DNA of 64,000 bases from Tigriopus japonicus (taxonomy: Eukaryota; Arthropoda; Copepoda; Harpacticoida; Harpacticidae), in NCBI GenBank assembly GCA_010645155.1, contig CM021320.1, positions 10,167,188 through 10,231,187 of the forward strand. Direction: 5' to 3'. This document shows positions 1 through 11,260 of this stretch, in pieces (the stretch's first letter is position 1; the number at the start of each line of letters is the position of its first letter). The notes beneath the pieces are model-generated. The model saw nothing but the letters and a program-made list of their open reading frames with translations. It did no database searches and had not been told where the DNA came from. The translations under genes were made by a program, and so were the position numbers.

Positions 1-1061
1 TTTGTACTTAGGTTCCTGAAATATACTAATTAACCGCACGATATCTCACAAATATAATTTATTTTGCATGCGGAGCATTTTCAAAATGTTTGCCCGTGAA
101 CTCCGAAGGTTTCAGCGGAATTATAATTCAAGACAACATCGGGTACACAACATACAGGTTGAGGGCTCTACATACAGTACATGCACATAGTCCCGGAAAG
201 TGACGTTCCTCCATTCTACCAACCTCCTTTCTCAATCCAAGGACATTCTAGATGTCCGTGCTCAATCCTACGTCATTTTCAATTAACTCTACCTAAAGAA
301 CCTCTTGTAAAAGAAGCGTTGTCAAAACACTAGCGACAGAAAATTCATGGCGGCGAAAAGGCTAAGCTTAAAAAAATCCAAACAAGACAGAAGTTCACAT
401 TTCAATGTAGTGAATATGGATCCTTGAGAGAATCTTTTTTGGCCATACCGTGCAGTTTAAACGTTTTCGTTAACTAATATGTGCTCAAACATCATCTGCT
501 TTGTGTGTTCCCGAATGATTTTTCAAACAGTTTGCTTGGCAGACCACGCGTCCGCTGTTCTAGTGACCCCAACATAGCCGGCCCGCATTAATGGCCCTCG
601 TCGTCGTATTACTGGCTCTTGTGGATGGTGCCAGACTTTTGTGGCTGTTGATTCGGACTTGGATGTTTGCGACGGATTATGGGTGTAACTACAGATATAT
701 CATATCCTGCCACGTCTCCGAGCCATTCCCATGTCTCAAGGCCGATTATTTCCCCGAAGATGGGGTGGTGGGGCAAATGTATGATCTCCGCTTGCTTGAG
801 TACTCGATCCTGTGTATGATATATTTGTGCGTGTATTCTTTGTAAAATACAGTAGTCTACTAATATCTCTTGACTCACTCTTACCGGACCATGGGTCACT
901 CAAATTCTCTTTTCTCTGAACTCCACAGAGAGCCCCAATTTGGATTCTGTAAATGCAAAGGCTTGTGTAAATCAGTGTCCTTTAATTATAGAACACGCTT
1001 ACAATGACATATCCATGACTTACTGAATGCACGAAAACTTTTTTCTGCGATTCTGTTTTCC
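1..1061. other. Intergenic, no supported gene
   Basis: AT-rich sequence. Open frames at 591-845 (+) and 609-899 (-) overlap antisense. Neither shows splice sites, a domain or a recognisable motif, so neither is called. I see nothing else with structure here. Confidence 0.5.
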
Positions 1062-1320
1062 ACGGTACCACTTTTCCGTATAAGACATGACCGTATAAGC
1101 TACTTGTTAACCATTTTCCGATTATATTTTTTTCCGAATAAATCATGTTTCCGAATGGCTAGGGTTCCGATTTACCTCGGTTTTTTTTCCGACGATACAC
1201 AATTGATTATTCGGAAATCTGGTAAATAAGCCACAAATCGTACTTTTGACTAATCGGACATATATCAGATTCGGAAAACTAGTATTCGGAATAGGTTACA
1301 ATCGGAAAATGCGTGAACGG
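1062..1320. repeat. Inverted repeat built of TTCCGA / TCGGAA motifs
   Basis: The left half carries TTCCG(A) repeatedly (about 1073-1193) and the right half carries the complement TCGGAA (about 1213-1325). The two halves align as an imperfect inverted repeat, for example CATTTTCCGATT on the left against the reverse complement of AATCGGAAAATGC on the right. This looks like a fold-back or MITE-type element. No clear target duplication was found. Confidence 0.55.
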
Positions 1321-1790
1321 AAGGTTGTTATAAATCCCTTACTGGAATGATCTTTCGAAACGCAGAAAAAGAACTCTAACCAATGGTGTATAAAATCCAA
1401 AAACAGAATAGCTTTTAGGTCATAAGCGTAAAGGCTATAAAATACATCGCCCAAAGGATCCAGAACAAAGGAAATCTCGGGTTCTTAAATTAAAGGATCT
1501 AGATGTAGTTGTAGATTAAAGTAATGTCAAGAGCATGGCTTACATGTGTGTTCTTGCATGTTTATTATTACTTAGTGGATCAAATTGATATCAAGAGAAA
1601 TTTTGCAGCCTTTGTTGCCGCCCATGGAAAAAAACGACTTCCAGCTAATCTTCGATCTTTGAAACATCTCTGAAAAGTACCTATTCTTCAGGCAATATCT
1701 AATCTCCGGAATCACTCCGACCTCCGTGATAACTATGACAATGAAATCTCTAGCACAACTATAATCTTCTAGCTTAGAAAACCACCCCGC

Positions 1791-2303
1791 AATGCTAAGT
1801 GCAACCTCACGTGAGCGAGGTTGCGTGGTGATAACAAACGTACCGTGTATTTACCTGTGAGGCGATTTTTCGTCCTGAGTTTTGAGTGATGGCAGCCAAG
1901 TAGCTTATTTCGGTAGTCTTGCACAACCGTTTCGACAGTTCTTGCGTACCTTGACGGTAGGCGCTGGAATTGTCAGTGTCTTGGAAGAAAAGAAAGGTTT
2001 CAGCCAGTTTCAGTGCTCTTAAGAAGCAAGTAGGAGAAGTAATTAATCAACTTTTCCTAACATCACCTAATCTAACGGTCACAACATATGATCCCAAAGC
2101 CTAGCCTTGCAGGGCCTGAAGCCTAATCCTAAAGCTGTGTTGCAACATACACTTTGCATATTTATCTATGCCGACGCACTGAGAATCCGTGCGCGAACTT
2201 GGACTTCTAGGTCCAAGAGCGTACCGGCCCATCCTTAAGACTGCCTGGAGTCTGGTGATTCCCGTTTAGAGAACCTCGCTCACGTGAGGTTGCACTTAGC
2301 ATT
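1791..2303. mobile_element. Non-autonomous element with 33-bp near-perfect TIRs
   Basis: The 33 bases at 1791-1823 recur as reverse complement at 2271-2303 with at most a terminal mismatch. Each terminus is itself a hairpin: GCAACCTC and GAGGTTGC flank a spacer containing CACGTG. About 450 bases between the ends have no coding content that I recognise. Family is unassigned and no target duplication is obvious. Confidence 0.7.
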
Positions 2304-2390
2304 CCCTCCTTCTATTTCCTCCTCGTCTCTCGACCAATCAGAAACGAGAACACGAAATGAGACTTCTCTTCTTTTACAAGAGCTTCTGTA

Positions 2391-2701
2391 ACTCTACCTT
2401 AAATGTCTGTGTTTACGCGCTGATCAGCGCCCCCTGTGATCAAATCGAAACATAGTTGCCAGATGGTTATTTGTAATGCCACTCTTTGGGACAGCGGTAA
2501 ACATCTTATTAACAATCAAATTTCTCCAAAATGTGCGTCTTTGATAACATAACGCCATTGCAAAGAAATAAACTACTGAAAACATCCTGAACTTTTGTGT
2601 AAGGGTGGTACTAATACGCACTCCACCAGGTGGCAACTATGTTTCAATTTGATTACAGGGGGCGCTGATCAGCGCGTAAAGACTGACATTTAAGGCAGGG
2701 T
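2391..2701. mobile_element. MITE with about 75-bp TIRs and probable TA target duplication
   Basis: The left terminus starts ACTCTACCTTAAATGTC and the reverse complement of the right terminus starts ACCCTGCCTTAAATGTC. The arms continue through CGCGCTGATCAGCGCCCCCTG to about 2468 and from about 2628. TA flanks both ends, consistent with a Tc1/mariner-like or PIF-like cut-and-paste origin. The short interior has only a spurious open frame. Confidence 0.8.
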
Positions 2702-3799
2702 TAATTGATGAAGGATCGATTCCATCTCAAACTGGTTGTTAACTATTGTTGTAATTTGATTCAATAACTAATTATAAATAACGCTCAAAATTCAATATTA
2801 CAATTTGTCTCAAAACCTTCCAAGTGGTGAGCCAAGAGAATGAGTTAAATCAGTGAGGAATCAAATCACTCAGGGGACAGTTTGTTTATTTGCTTTATGC
2901 TCATAAGTAGAGCAAGGATTAAAAAGTTTTTATTTGATTTCTTTTTTGGCTGCTTTGGCCTGAAAAAACTTAATTTAGACTTTACAACTTATATTTCATT
3001 TTTTTTGGAATTTCTAGAATTTTTTTGGAGAACAACACTTTTCTAAATTTGAATGTGAGTTTAGAAGGGTCGTCATTTTTGTCATTGTGGAAGAGTGGGT
3101 CCAAACTGTTCTGGCAAAAAATCGAGAACAAAACAATTGCCGACTTAAAACTGCCAGGTCAACTAAATATGGTCCATGGCAGGAATTACTAGTGATGTCA
3201 TCATTTTTGGCGGGAAAAAAGTTCGGAAGACACGTGGTTCTGATGAGCGTGCAAGGTAGCTAAAACGAAGATTTAGGCCTGGTAATTGCAACAATTCCTT
3301 TCTCATCTGCACAACTTAAAGTTGGAATAGCAATTCTTAACATCTGTTTGCAAAAAAATATGTTTTGTTCCTTTTATCTAAAATTGGATAAAATAAATTG
3401 AAGGGGCTCTTCTCTCCTCGGTTTCTAGGGCCACTAAATCTAAAAGCAAAGAAAATGTTTAATTGAAGGCTTCCAATTTCACCATTTGTTTTAAAATTAC
3501 TTTGCAATACTTCTCAACGTACATTAGCCTATTCGTCCTAATAACACACTCATCAGAGTATTGGACGATCTCTAAAGGGACTTTTGGCTAATCACAATGT
3601 ACATTTCCAATGAATGAATATCGAATGAAATAAAGCTGAGTCCTAAAAAAAAAAAAAAAATTAGCCATGCCATTGCCCTCGAAAATCTGACCCTTGAAAA
3701 GTGACTTTTTTGGCAAGCATAGACTGCTAACGGCAGTTGGTCTGTAATATGATACGGTAATCGGTACGGTTTCCATTAAGTGATAGGCTCAGAAAAAAA
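2702..3799. other. Intergenic, no supported gene
   Basis: AT-rich and low in coding signal. It contains a 17-base A run near 3644-3661. I see no splice-bounded exon or RNA gene. Confidence 0.5.
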
Positions 3800-3975
3800 C
3801 CTTTTTTGGCCATTTCTAGACATAATAACCCTTTTTTGGCCATTTCTAGACATAATAACCCTTTTTTGGCCATTTCTAGCAAGAATAACCCCTTTTTGGC
3901 CATTTATAGCCAGAGTAAAACCTTTTTGGCAATTTTAGCCAGAAAAAAAACTTTTTCGGTCATTTTCACTAGAGA
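3800..3975 (+). repeat. Tandem repeat, about 30-bp unit, about 6 copies
   Basis: The unit is CCTTTTTTGGCCATTTCTAG plus ACATAATAAC. The first two copies are identical and later copies drift (CAAGAATAAC, CCAGAGTAAA and so on). Because 30 is divisible by 3 the array keeps a reading frame open (3806-4126), which I treat as a by-product of the repeat and not a gene. Confidence 0.85.
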
Positions 3976-4950
3976 ACCCTATTTGTTCATGTTTCTAACT
4001 ACAAAACTTCTTTTTGCGCTATTGTTCAACTTTTTTCTGCCCTCTACCCGCAAGTGTTTCCAAATCAGACATCATCTGCAAAATATACTAATTGTGCAAA
4101 GCTCACTGATAATTTTTGACTCTTAAACATCAAGCAAAGCTTACAAAGACATGATAACCTAGTTAAATTGGGACAACAAAAGCATCCGCCACTTCAATAT
4201 ACACAACTTGCTAAATCTCGATTAATTTAAAGATTTTTGTGAGTATATTTATTGGGTTTGGTTGCAAATTTTTACGAAACTGTCATTTTTTTGAAAAATC
4301 CTGATTAGCCTTACTGGCATTTCGTAGTTGTTTGAGTGCTTCCAAATTCTATGAAAATGCAGGGCATTCTTATCTGTAGTAATATACACTGTAGGGAAAT
4401 GTAGGGAAAAACAATAAGGATAAATGGATGTGTACAAAAAGTTCAAAGGAAAGTTATAAGCGAGAAGATAAGGAATGTAAACTTCTGAATACCATTAACC
4501 AAAACTGACCACTAAGAGCTTGCTATTTGAGAGACTTTTAGACCACATATCCCAAAGAGGACCCTACTGAACGAAAATACAGTGACATTGTGTGAAGATA
4601 AAAAGGTACGGATTGCGTTGACGACATTTTGTGGTTGTGCATTCTTTACGTTTTTGAAGATAAATGATCGGAAGAACGTTGATTTCCAGTAACCACTTAG
4701 ACTAATCTCAAGGACTGGCACAATCAAAACAAAATTTTGCTTTGTTTTTGTATAGTAGATGGACGTAGAAATAAATCTCCTTTGTTAATTTTGACCGGAT
4801 TCATCCTAATGGAAACATTCATTTTTTTCAAATGTTGAAAGTTGCCAATTCTGGCAGAATAATTGGAATTCCAATCGAAAAAAACGCAAACAGACTAAGC
4901 CTATTATCAGATTTGCAAGGGCTGATGGCATGTGCATTGACAAGACGAAA

Positions 4951-5856
4951 CACGGTACTGAAAAAATCACATTAAGTTTCTATGGAAATTCCCAAACACG
5001 ATGAAATGTGATTTAGGCTCAGAAACCAAGGGGAACAACTTTGATTTACTGAGTTTCTCAAAGTCAGAAAGAAAAAAGCGAAAAAAAGGTTCTGGGTATA
5101 TGAAAACTCAAATTCCCAAGCAAATGATATAATGTTTGATATCACAAGATAAAATACAAATTCTTCATTCTTCTTTGTCTTGTCATAGCATGTCAAAATA
5201 ATATATATTATTTCCGAAAACACAATAAGAATACAATTTTTCGAATTGTGGCTTTTGAATTATGGAAAGGTTATATTGGTAAGTCCTCAATGCAAATTTT
5301 GTAAAATACAATAAGGTTTTAAAAAATCGATTTTAGTCCATTTGACCATGGTCTTTTGAGAAATATCGAATTCTCACAAAATACGAAGACACATCTGTTC
5401 AACATTTTTTTCAATTTTCATTTGAAAACCTTACCAAATGTATTGAAAGCAATAGAAACATAGTTTTTAAAAATATGAATTTTTAGTGTATATTAAGTGT
5501 TTATAAATGTTATTTCAAAATGTTACAAAATAAAATTTTGGCCCAAAAATTTTGGGCTGGTTTTCGGGCTGTTTGAATCGGTTACACTTAAATAACTCAG
5601 CAGCTGAGCAACATATTTTCAAATAATTTCGACTCGAAAGGTATCTAAATCCGCTCTAAAAGTGTACTGACTTAGATTTAAAAAAAATGATTTTTTGTTA
5701 TTTAATTGGTTTTTAGGTATATAACTTTTAATCTAGAGCTGACTTTGAGAAACTCAGTAAATCAAAGTTGTTCCTCTTGGTTTTCTGAGCCTAAATCACA
5801 TTTCATCGTGTTTGAGAATTTCCATAGAAACTTGATATGAATTTTTCAGTACCGTG
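4951..5856. mobile_element. Long-TIR non-autonomous DNA transposon (about 115-bp arms)
   Basis: The arm at 4951-5065, beginning CACGGTACTGAAAAA, is repeated as reverse complement at 5742-5856 with few mismatches. Both arms include TGATTTAGGCTCAGAAA and GATTTACTGAGTTTCTC. The interior shares stretches with 36,220-36,880 (GATTTTAGTCCATTT and GGTATATAACTTTT), so these are two members of one family. The open frame at 4972-5223 (-) lies in the arm and is not a gene. Confidence 0.85.
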
Positions 5857-8800
5857 CAAAAAAACTACCTTCGCTTAAAACAAAACGAGTTTGGGGGTTA
5901 TTGGCGAAGTTAGATCACAAATTAAAATGGCATTGATTAAATTCCAAGACATTTACAACTTCTTAACGAGTTTAGAATGGCTTTGATTATTACTAACATG
6001 GAATGTGGAAAAGGTGCAAATTTCTTCTAGACATACTTTCCCCTTTGGGCGATAATTTGCGAGATAGTAAAACAAACATCAAAAGCAGCCATAACTTTTT
6101 TAACACCGGAGGGCTTTCATCAAAGTCCAAATTATCGGTCAGTGAGGCAATTATGTACAAACAAGGTTCAGCTACTTAAAGAGCTAAATTTGCGACCATT
6201 ATCTTGAAGTAGTTTAGTACGTAAGTATCTCTAAAGTGGTTTGCAATGTCTAATGGATAACGTATTTATTGCTTGGGCAAAAATGTGTATTTTTACAAAT
6301 GCAGAACTTTCAAAAAAGCTTGAAAGCTGTTCTATTTTTACTGAGGAATGTTAGGTATTTTGATTTAGTTTAATATCCAATTACGATTCTTTTTGTCCAC
6401 CGTCTAAAACAGGGTTATTTAGCAAGAACAAGGGTTTCTGTTGTCTCTAAAAAATTCCAGCGGTTTTGCCAAAGGAGGTGTGAAATTAAATCAATTTATT
6501 CCTTTCTTTGGTTTGGTTGCTTTGCTTACCCTCGATAAGAAATTGGGGGTTGTGAAATCCAGTTTGCATCGTAAATGAAAGTTGGTTGTACATACATCTT
6601 TCAGGTAGTTAGAACGAGCAAAAAGAACAAGTTTTAAGTTGAAAATGCTCAAACTTGATTGAGCCAAGGCTTTCCCTCACAAGAAAGGGATTTTCTCATT
6701 AAAACTCGTCTTTGGCCTCTTTTGACAGGATTGTGCTAATTGTTGACTAATTACCATATGTTTTAGAGTTATAGTTAACGCCATACAAAAGACTGTTTTT
6801 GATCAAACAAAGAATAAATGATGAACGAACCATATACTGTAAAAGCAGTTTTTGTAAAAATGTTCTTCAGTCGAAACTTTAGTGAGGGAACTTAAAAAGG
6901 GAACAGAGAATTCATGATCTAAAATTAGAAAAGAGGCTAAAAAGGACTCACATTAGGCGTGCAAAGAAAACAAATATCTTTAAAATTTAGCACGTGTTGA
7001 ACACATTATATCTCGCTTGTGCATTATGTTTGACATATTTTTTTTTCTCATGTCGAAGTAAATGCTTGTCATCACTGCGTGCACACGGCGCTTAAATATG
7101 CGGGAGAAGTCATTTTTAAGTTGTTCAAAGACATTTGAGCCCACTTTTTAGGTCAATCGACAATGTTGCACATTTAATTGAGTTTTGTTAATTAATTTGA
7201 ACCATAGAACCTTGGATTTTTGTTCAAGGTGATTTTTTTTTTCTTACATTTTTTGTCGGGTATTTTTGTGATTATGTTATATACTGTATATCAAGTTTTG
7301 CGATGACCATGATTTCCTTACGTAAACGTAAATAATTGCACAAAAATGTCAACTAATTTACAAGTTCTTTGATTTACTCTAGTAAAAATGCAAAACAGAT
7401 TTATTATTATTATTAATTTATTGCAATGCATCAACATCAGATTCGTCGCAAAAATTAAAATGATAGTGGTAAGGGTGCAAATGTTTTTTTGCATAATTGA
7501 CAAATGCAGGAGGTTAGGTGGTATTCCTGATTTTCACACATTATGTAGTGATTTGAGTTAAAGATTGCGCGACACACTTTTTCTCGGTATTTGGGGTTGG
7601 ACGGTAATTGCAAAATTGTTTTGCTTCGCCAAAACCAGGAGGGTACGTCTTGTACCACCTTGACCTCTTGAGGAGAAGGCATTTGGTTGAACATTTTGAA
7701 TTGAACTCCCTTAAAATCTCCAAATTCTCCCAGTGTTCCCATCCTGTTTCGTATAATGGTCTTCAGCCACGATTCCAAAGGCCAAGTTGTTGTTAAAAAA
7801 TGGGTAATCGCGTTATTACTACCGTAAGGTACGCCCATGTACCCTTGGGCCATGTATCCTTACGCCATGTTACCCATTTACCATTACTCGGTTCAAAGGG
7901 AACACACTCTATTTTTTTCAAATAATTTCCTGATTCGAAAAAACTTGCTTGGGGAAGACGCTGTTTTTTTGTCGCTAATTTCAGATTATTGGCAATTCTT
8001 TACGAAATCCCAAAAATAAAACCTTTGCAATACTATAACACGCTCAAAAGCCTTTGAATGATGCGGTTTTTAAAAACATGATCAAGGCAAAACCAAATTT
8101 TTTACTCAAGAAATTTTATTGGATCAAAGAGGAATACAAACCACAAAAATAGTATGGGGAGCATTTTAAGTTGAGCCAAATTTCATTGAGAGGCCGTGGA
8201 GTAAGCAACTTTAAATGGGTCCAGTTTTCAAGCAATCGGAGGGGTTATTTTGAGGTCAAATGAGAGGAAAACTGAACAAACAAGACTCAAACATCAAGGC
8301 GGCAAAAATGTCATTCAAACTTGAATTTGACTAATGAGCATTTTCAAACCCTGTTCTCTTCTTCAAAAGTGCACCTCTCATGCCCAAAACCCAAATTTTC
8401 ATGTTCACCACAACGGGTTTGGGTACCAGTAACCAAAGATTGGGACGAGATCTTCCTTTCCCCTTCTGACTCACCAACGAGGCCATTTGCCTCTAGAATG
8501 CGGTTTCAATGTTCAATGCAGTCCAAACGGATTTCGAGGGGCCAGTTTACGACCATTTGGTATATTCTCTATGATTTCGGTCAGAAGAACCACTTCGCTA
8601 CCTTCGAGTGTTGCGTCGGACCTCTCGTGAATTGACGATTTTTCGGCTTTGTTACAATCGGAAACCAGAGAGCAATCTTGCCCAGAAGAGACACTTTCCT
8701 TTTAGAAGAATAATTAGTGGCTGAGTACATTTTTGTAAAAGATAAACGTGCAAGAACTAATGAATGGAAAGAGGCTGACGAATTTTTGGAGACTGTGGTA

Positions 8801-9215
8801 GACCTTTCAGAGCTTTAGCAATATTTAGCAGAGGCAAAATGAAAACTTTGAATCTCGTAGACATGGTGTTTTTATTGCTCTTATTCATTAAGTCAATTTA
8901 AGTAGTATTTACAGTAGATTCAAAGAGGGGCCGCTTTCAATCGATGTCTGGAATCGATGGTATTAGTTTTTCCTTTTTTAAGAATATGTTCCAGTTGGGA
9001 AAATTTGGTTGGATCTGATAAAAAGGAGAAAATAAAACGTGTTCGGCCGAAATGAAACACTTTTTCACTTTACAGTCGCATCACATTTCAGTCATCTCAT
9101 TTGCCTTCGCCCTTATCAAAATTTGTCTCCCACGTGAATGACAATGACGTTGAAACAGAATGTTATTAACTGTTCCAGGATAACTCGGTACATGGGATAA
9201 CTCAACTCAGTAAAA
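5857..9215. other. Intergenic, one unexplained open frame and a repeat fragment
   Basis: Bases 7085-7200 match the palindromic repeat found complete at 46,680-47,250 (GAGAAGTCATTTTTAAGTT, AAAGACATTT). A 132-codon ATG-initiated open frame lies on the minus strand at 7455-7853. It has several Cys near its C-terminus (C-x3-C-x2-C) but no recognised domain and no flanking splice signals, so I do not call it. The rest shows no feature. Confidence 0.4.
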
Positions 9216-9380
9216 GTGGGTACAACGGAAAACTGGGTACAACGGAAAACTGGGTACAACGGAAAACTGGGTACAACGGAAAACTCGGTACAACGGAAAA
9301 CTCGGTACAACGGAAAACTCGGTACTGGAAGATTCAGTACAGGAAAACTGGGTACAGCGGAAAACCGGATACAATAGACA
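9216..9380. repeat. 17-bp tandem repeat (GGTACAACGGAAAACTG), 6-7 copies
   Basis: Six nearly identical units run from 9216 to about 9323 and differ only by GGG or CGG at the unit junction. Degenerate copies (GGTACTGGAAGATTCAG, GGTACAGCGGAAAACC) follow to about 9380. The open frames on the minus strand through it are repeat artefacts. Confidence 0.9.
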
Positions 9381-9851
9381 ACTGAATTGTCTTAAAGCTA
9401 GATAAACATACTTCATCTGCCAATATAACTTTCAATGTTGAAATAGGCATGATGGAATATTTTATCCACTTTATTAGAGGGTGTTTGGAAGTACTGAAAT
9501 AAATAAGCATTTTTCTGAGCCTGGTCAATTGGTCTGTTGTTTTCGTCCTTTTTCAAGCTCAAGGAGCGTAAGCTCTGGCACTGCACTTTCTGTTTCAAAA
9601 TACTGTACTTAAATTGCTTGTATTTCTTGAACAACTTTAAAGCAGGGTGAAACGTGTAGAAAACTTGCAAGATATATCATTTTATTTTAACAGTGCAAAT
9701 ATTCCAAGCAGATCAAGTATGTTTCAACTTGTTTTTAGATGTATTCAGTTTTCTGCTGTACCCAGTTAGCCATTGGACCATTAGCACCATGAAGGATGTA
9801 AATTCACTACAAAACATCAAAGAACATTCCCCTTCCCAGCATATTCAAACA

Positions 9852-10090
9852 TTGCACATGTACATACTTGTGACTTTTGATCGGGAAGTTACTGAGATAG
9901 TTTTTGGAGCTACATCATGTACGTAATCTGGTACTTGTTTATCATGACTATTTCTCAAACGTTTAATTTCTTGGACCATTGCTCTGTTATTGACATTTGT
10001 TAATTGTTTTGGATCAACACAAGTAATTTCAGTACTAAGCGACAACACTTGCGTAAAGGAAAGAACAGCGTTTGAGATTTGTTGGCAAAC
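9852..10090 (-). CDS. Candidate exon of an unidentified gene
   Basis: On the minus strand a polypyrimidine tract and CAG (TTTTCTTTGTTCCTACAG) precede an open segment beginning Val-Cys-Gln-Gln and running about 75 residues with mixed polar composition (for example MVQEIKRLRNSHDKQVPDY). It reaches a possible GTATGT donor after SKVTS. A second open segment on the same strand lies at 9413-9670. I do not recognise the protein, and no start, stop or partner exon is established. It could be a decayed transposon fragment. Confidence 0.25.
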
Positions 10091-10810
10091 CTGTAGGAAC
10101 AAAGAAAAGTCAAGATGAGCTGGTGGTTCTGCATTCCATTTAAATGAGCAAGTCAAGTTTACCTTTCTCAAAAAAAAACCAATTTGGCGATTTTGGCCCT
10201 TCAAGTTAGTTGCCCATTGGTAAGTTGATGTATGTCCATATCTCTAGATCTGGGGACAAAACGTGAACATCCAAGATTTCATAGTTAGATCAAGGAATCT
10301 TGGTTAGATGTACTTTTGGATTCAGTGATGCTGATTTCTGCGCTGAAACTGTCGTGATATTTCATATGATACGGATCCGAAATCTCTTCGATTATAAATT
10401 AGGTTTACAATCACGGACAGAAAAAGGTTCAATATGTTCAAACAATGGGTTTTGGCTATCTTGATGCTAAATAGACATGATCTTCTGAGATGATAACAGC
10501 ATCAATCCCTTTCAACACGAATGGTTTTGTCTTTGCCCCCACATCTCACACCGGTAATTTCCCAAGAGCCAGAGCTTGGGCAATCGTAATTGAAATCAGT
10601 AACGGGTCAGTATGGATGTTAACTTGCACGTTGGCCTCCAACCTTTAAAATTCTTTTTCTCATCATTCGCCAGGTTTTTTTCAAAACCGGCTATGAACGT
10701 GACTTGGTTTGACATTTTTTAATGTTTTCCGCGATTAGGAACAGAAATACTATCACCGTACGAAAGGTCGAAGAAAGGTTGTTTTATGGCTTTTTTGACA
10801 AATTAACTCG

Positions 10811-11260
10811 ACCAAGAAGCACTGGAATCATGGAGTGGGAGGTTAGCAATGAGAATAATAATTTCCAGTAAGGACAATTCAATTACGTTCTTCTGCAAAT
10901 GAGACCTTGCATATGTTAACAAGAATACGTATTTCAATTTTCAGCTCAATCGAACGTCGTAGACAAAAGTTATGCTCACTCAAAGTTCAGTGCAAATCCT
11001 ACCGAGAATGAATGAACTAGCCCTTTTGAGGAAATCGTTTTACCACAAAAGGGTTCATTCATTGTATGCTCTCTTCAGTACATAAATTTGAGAAGGCTTA
11101 ACTTTTCACTCCGGCATTCGATTGGGCTGAAATTTGAACTACGTGTTCTTCTCAATGCAAGCCAGGTCTCATTTGCAGAAACACGCAAATGGTTCATTTC
11201 TGATGGAAATCATAATTCTCATTGCTAGCCTCCCACTCCATGATTTCCGTGCTTCTTGAC
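10811..11260. mobile_element. Palindromic element, about 220-bp arms (family P1)
   Basis: The element is one long imperfect palindrome centred near 11,036. Its ends are CAAGAAGCAC...ATCATGGAGTGGGAGG and the reverse complement, and each arm contains TGCAAATGAGACCT and AATGAATGAAC. Related copies lie at 37,945-38,275 and, split, at 41,235-42,160. There is no coding content. Confidence 0.85.

Noticed and set aside
3806..4126. 106-codon frame in the 30-bp tandem array
   Set aside because: Open only because the unit length is a multiple of three; the peptide is a plain repeat followed by low-complexity residues.
7455..7853. 132-codon minus-strand frame
   Set aside because: ATG-initiated and longer than most, but no recognised domain, splice context or supporting neighbour; kept only as a note.
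9116..9416. Minus-strand frames of repeated Phe-Pro-Leu-Tyr-Pro-Val
   Set aside because: Translation of the 17-bp minisatellite.
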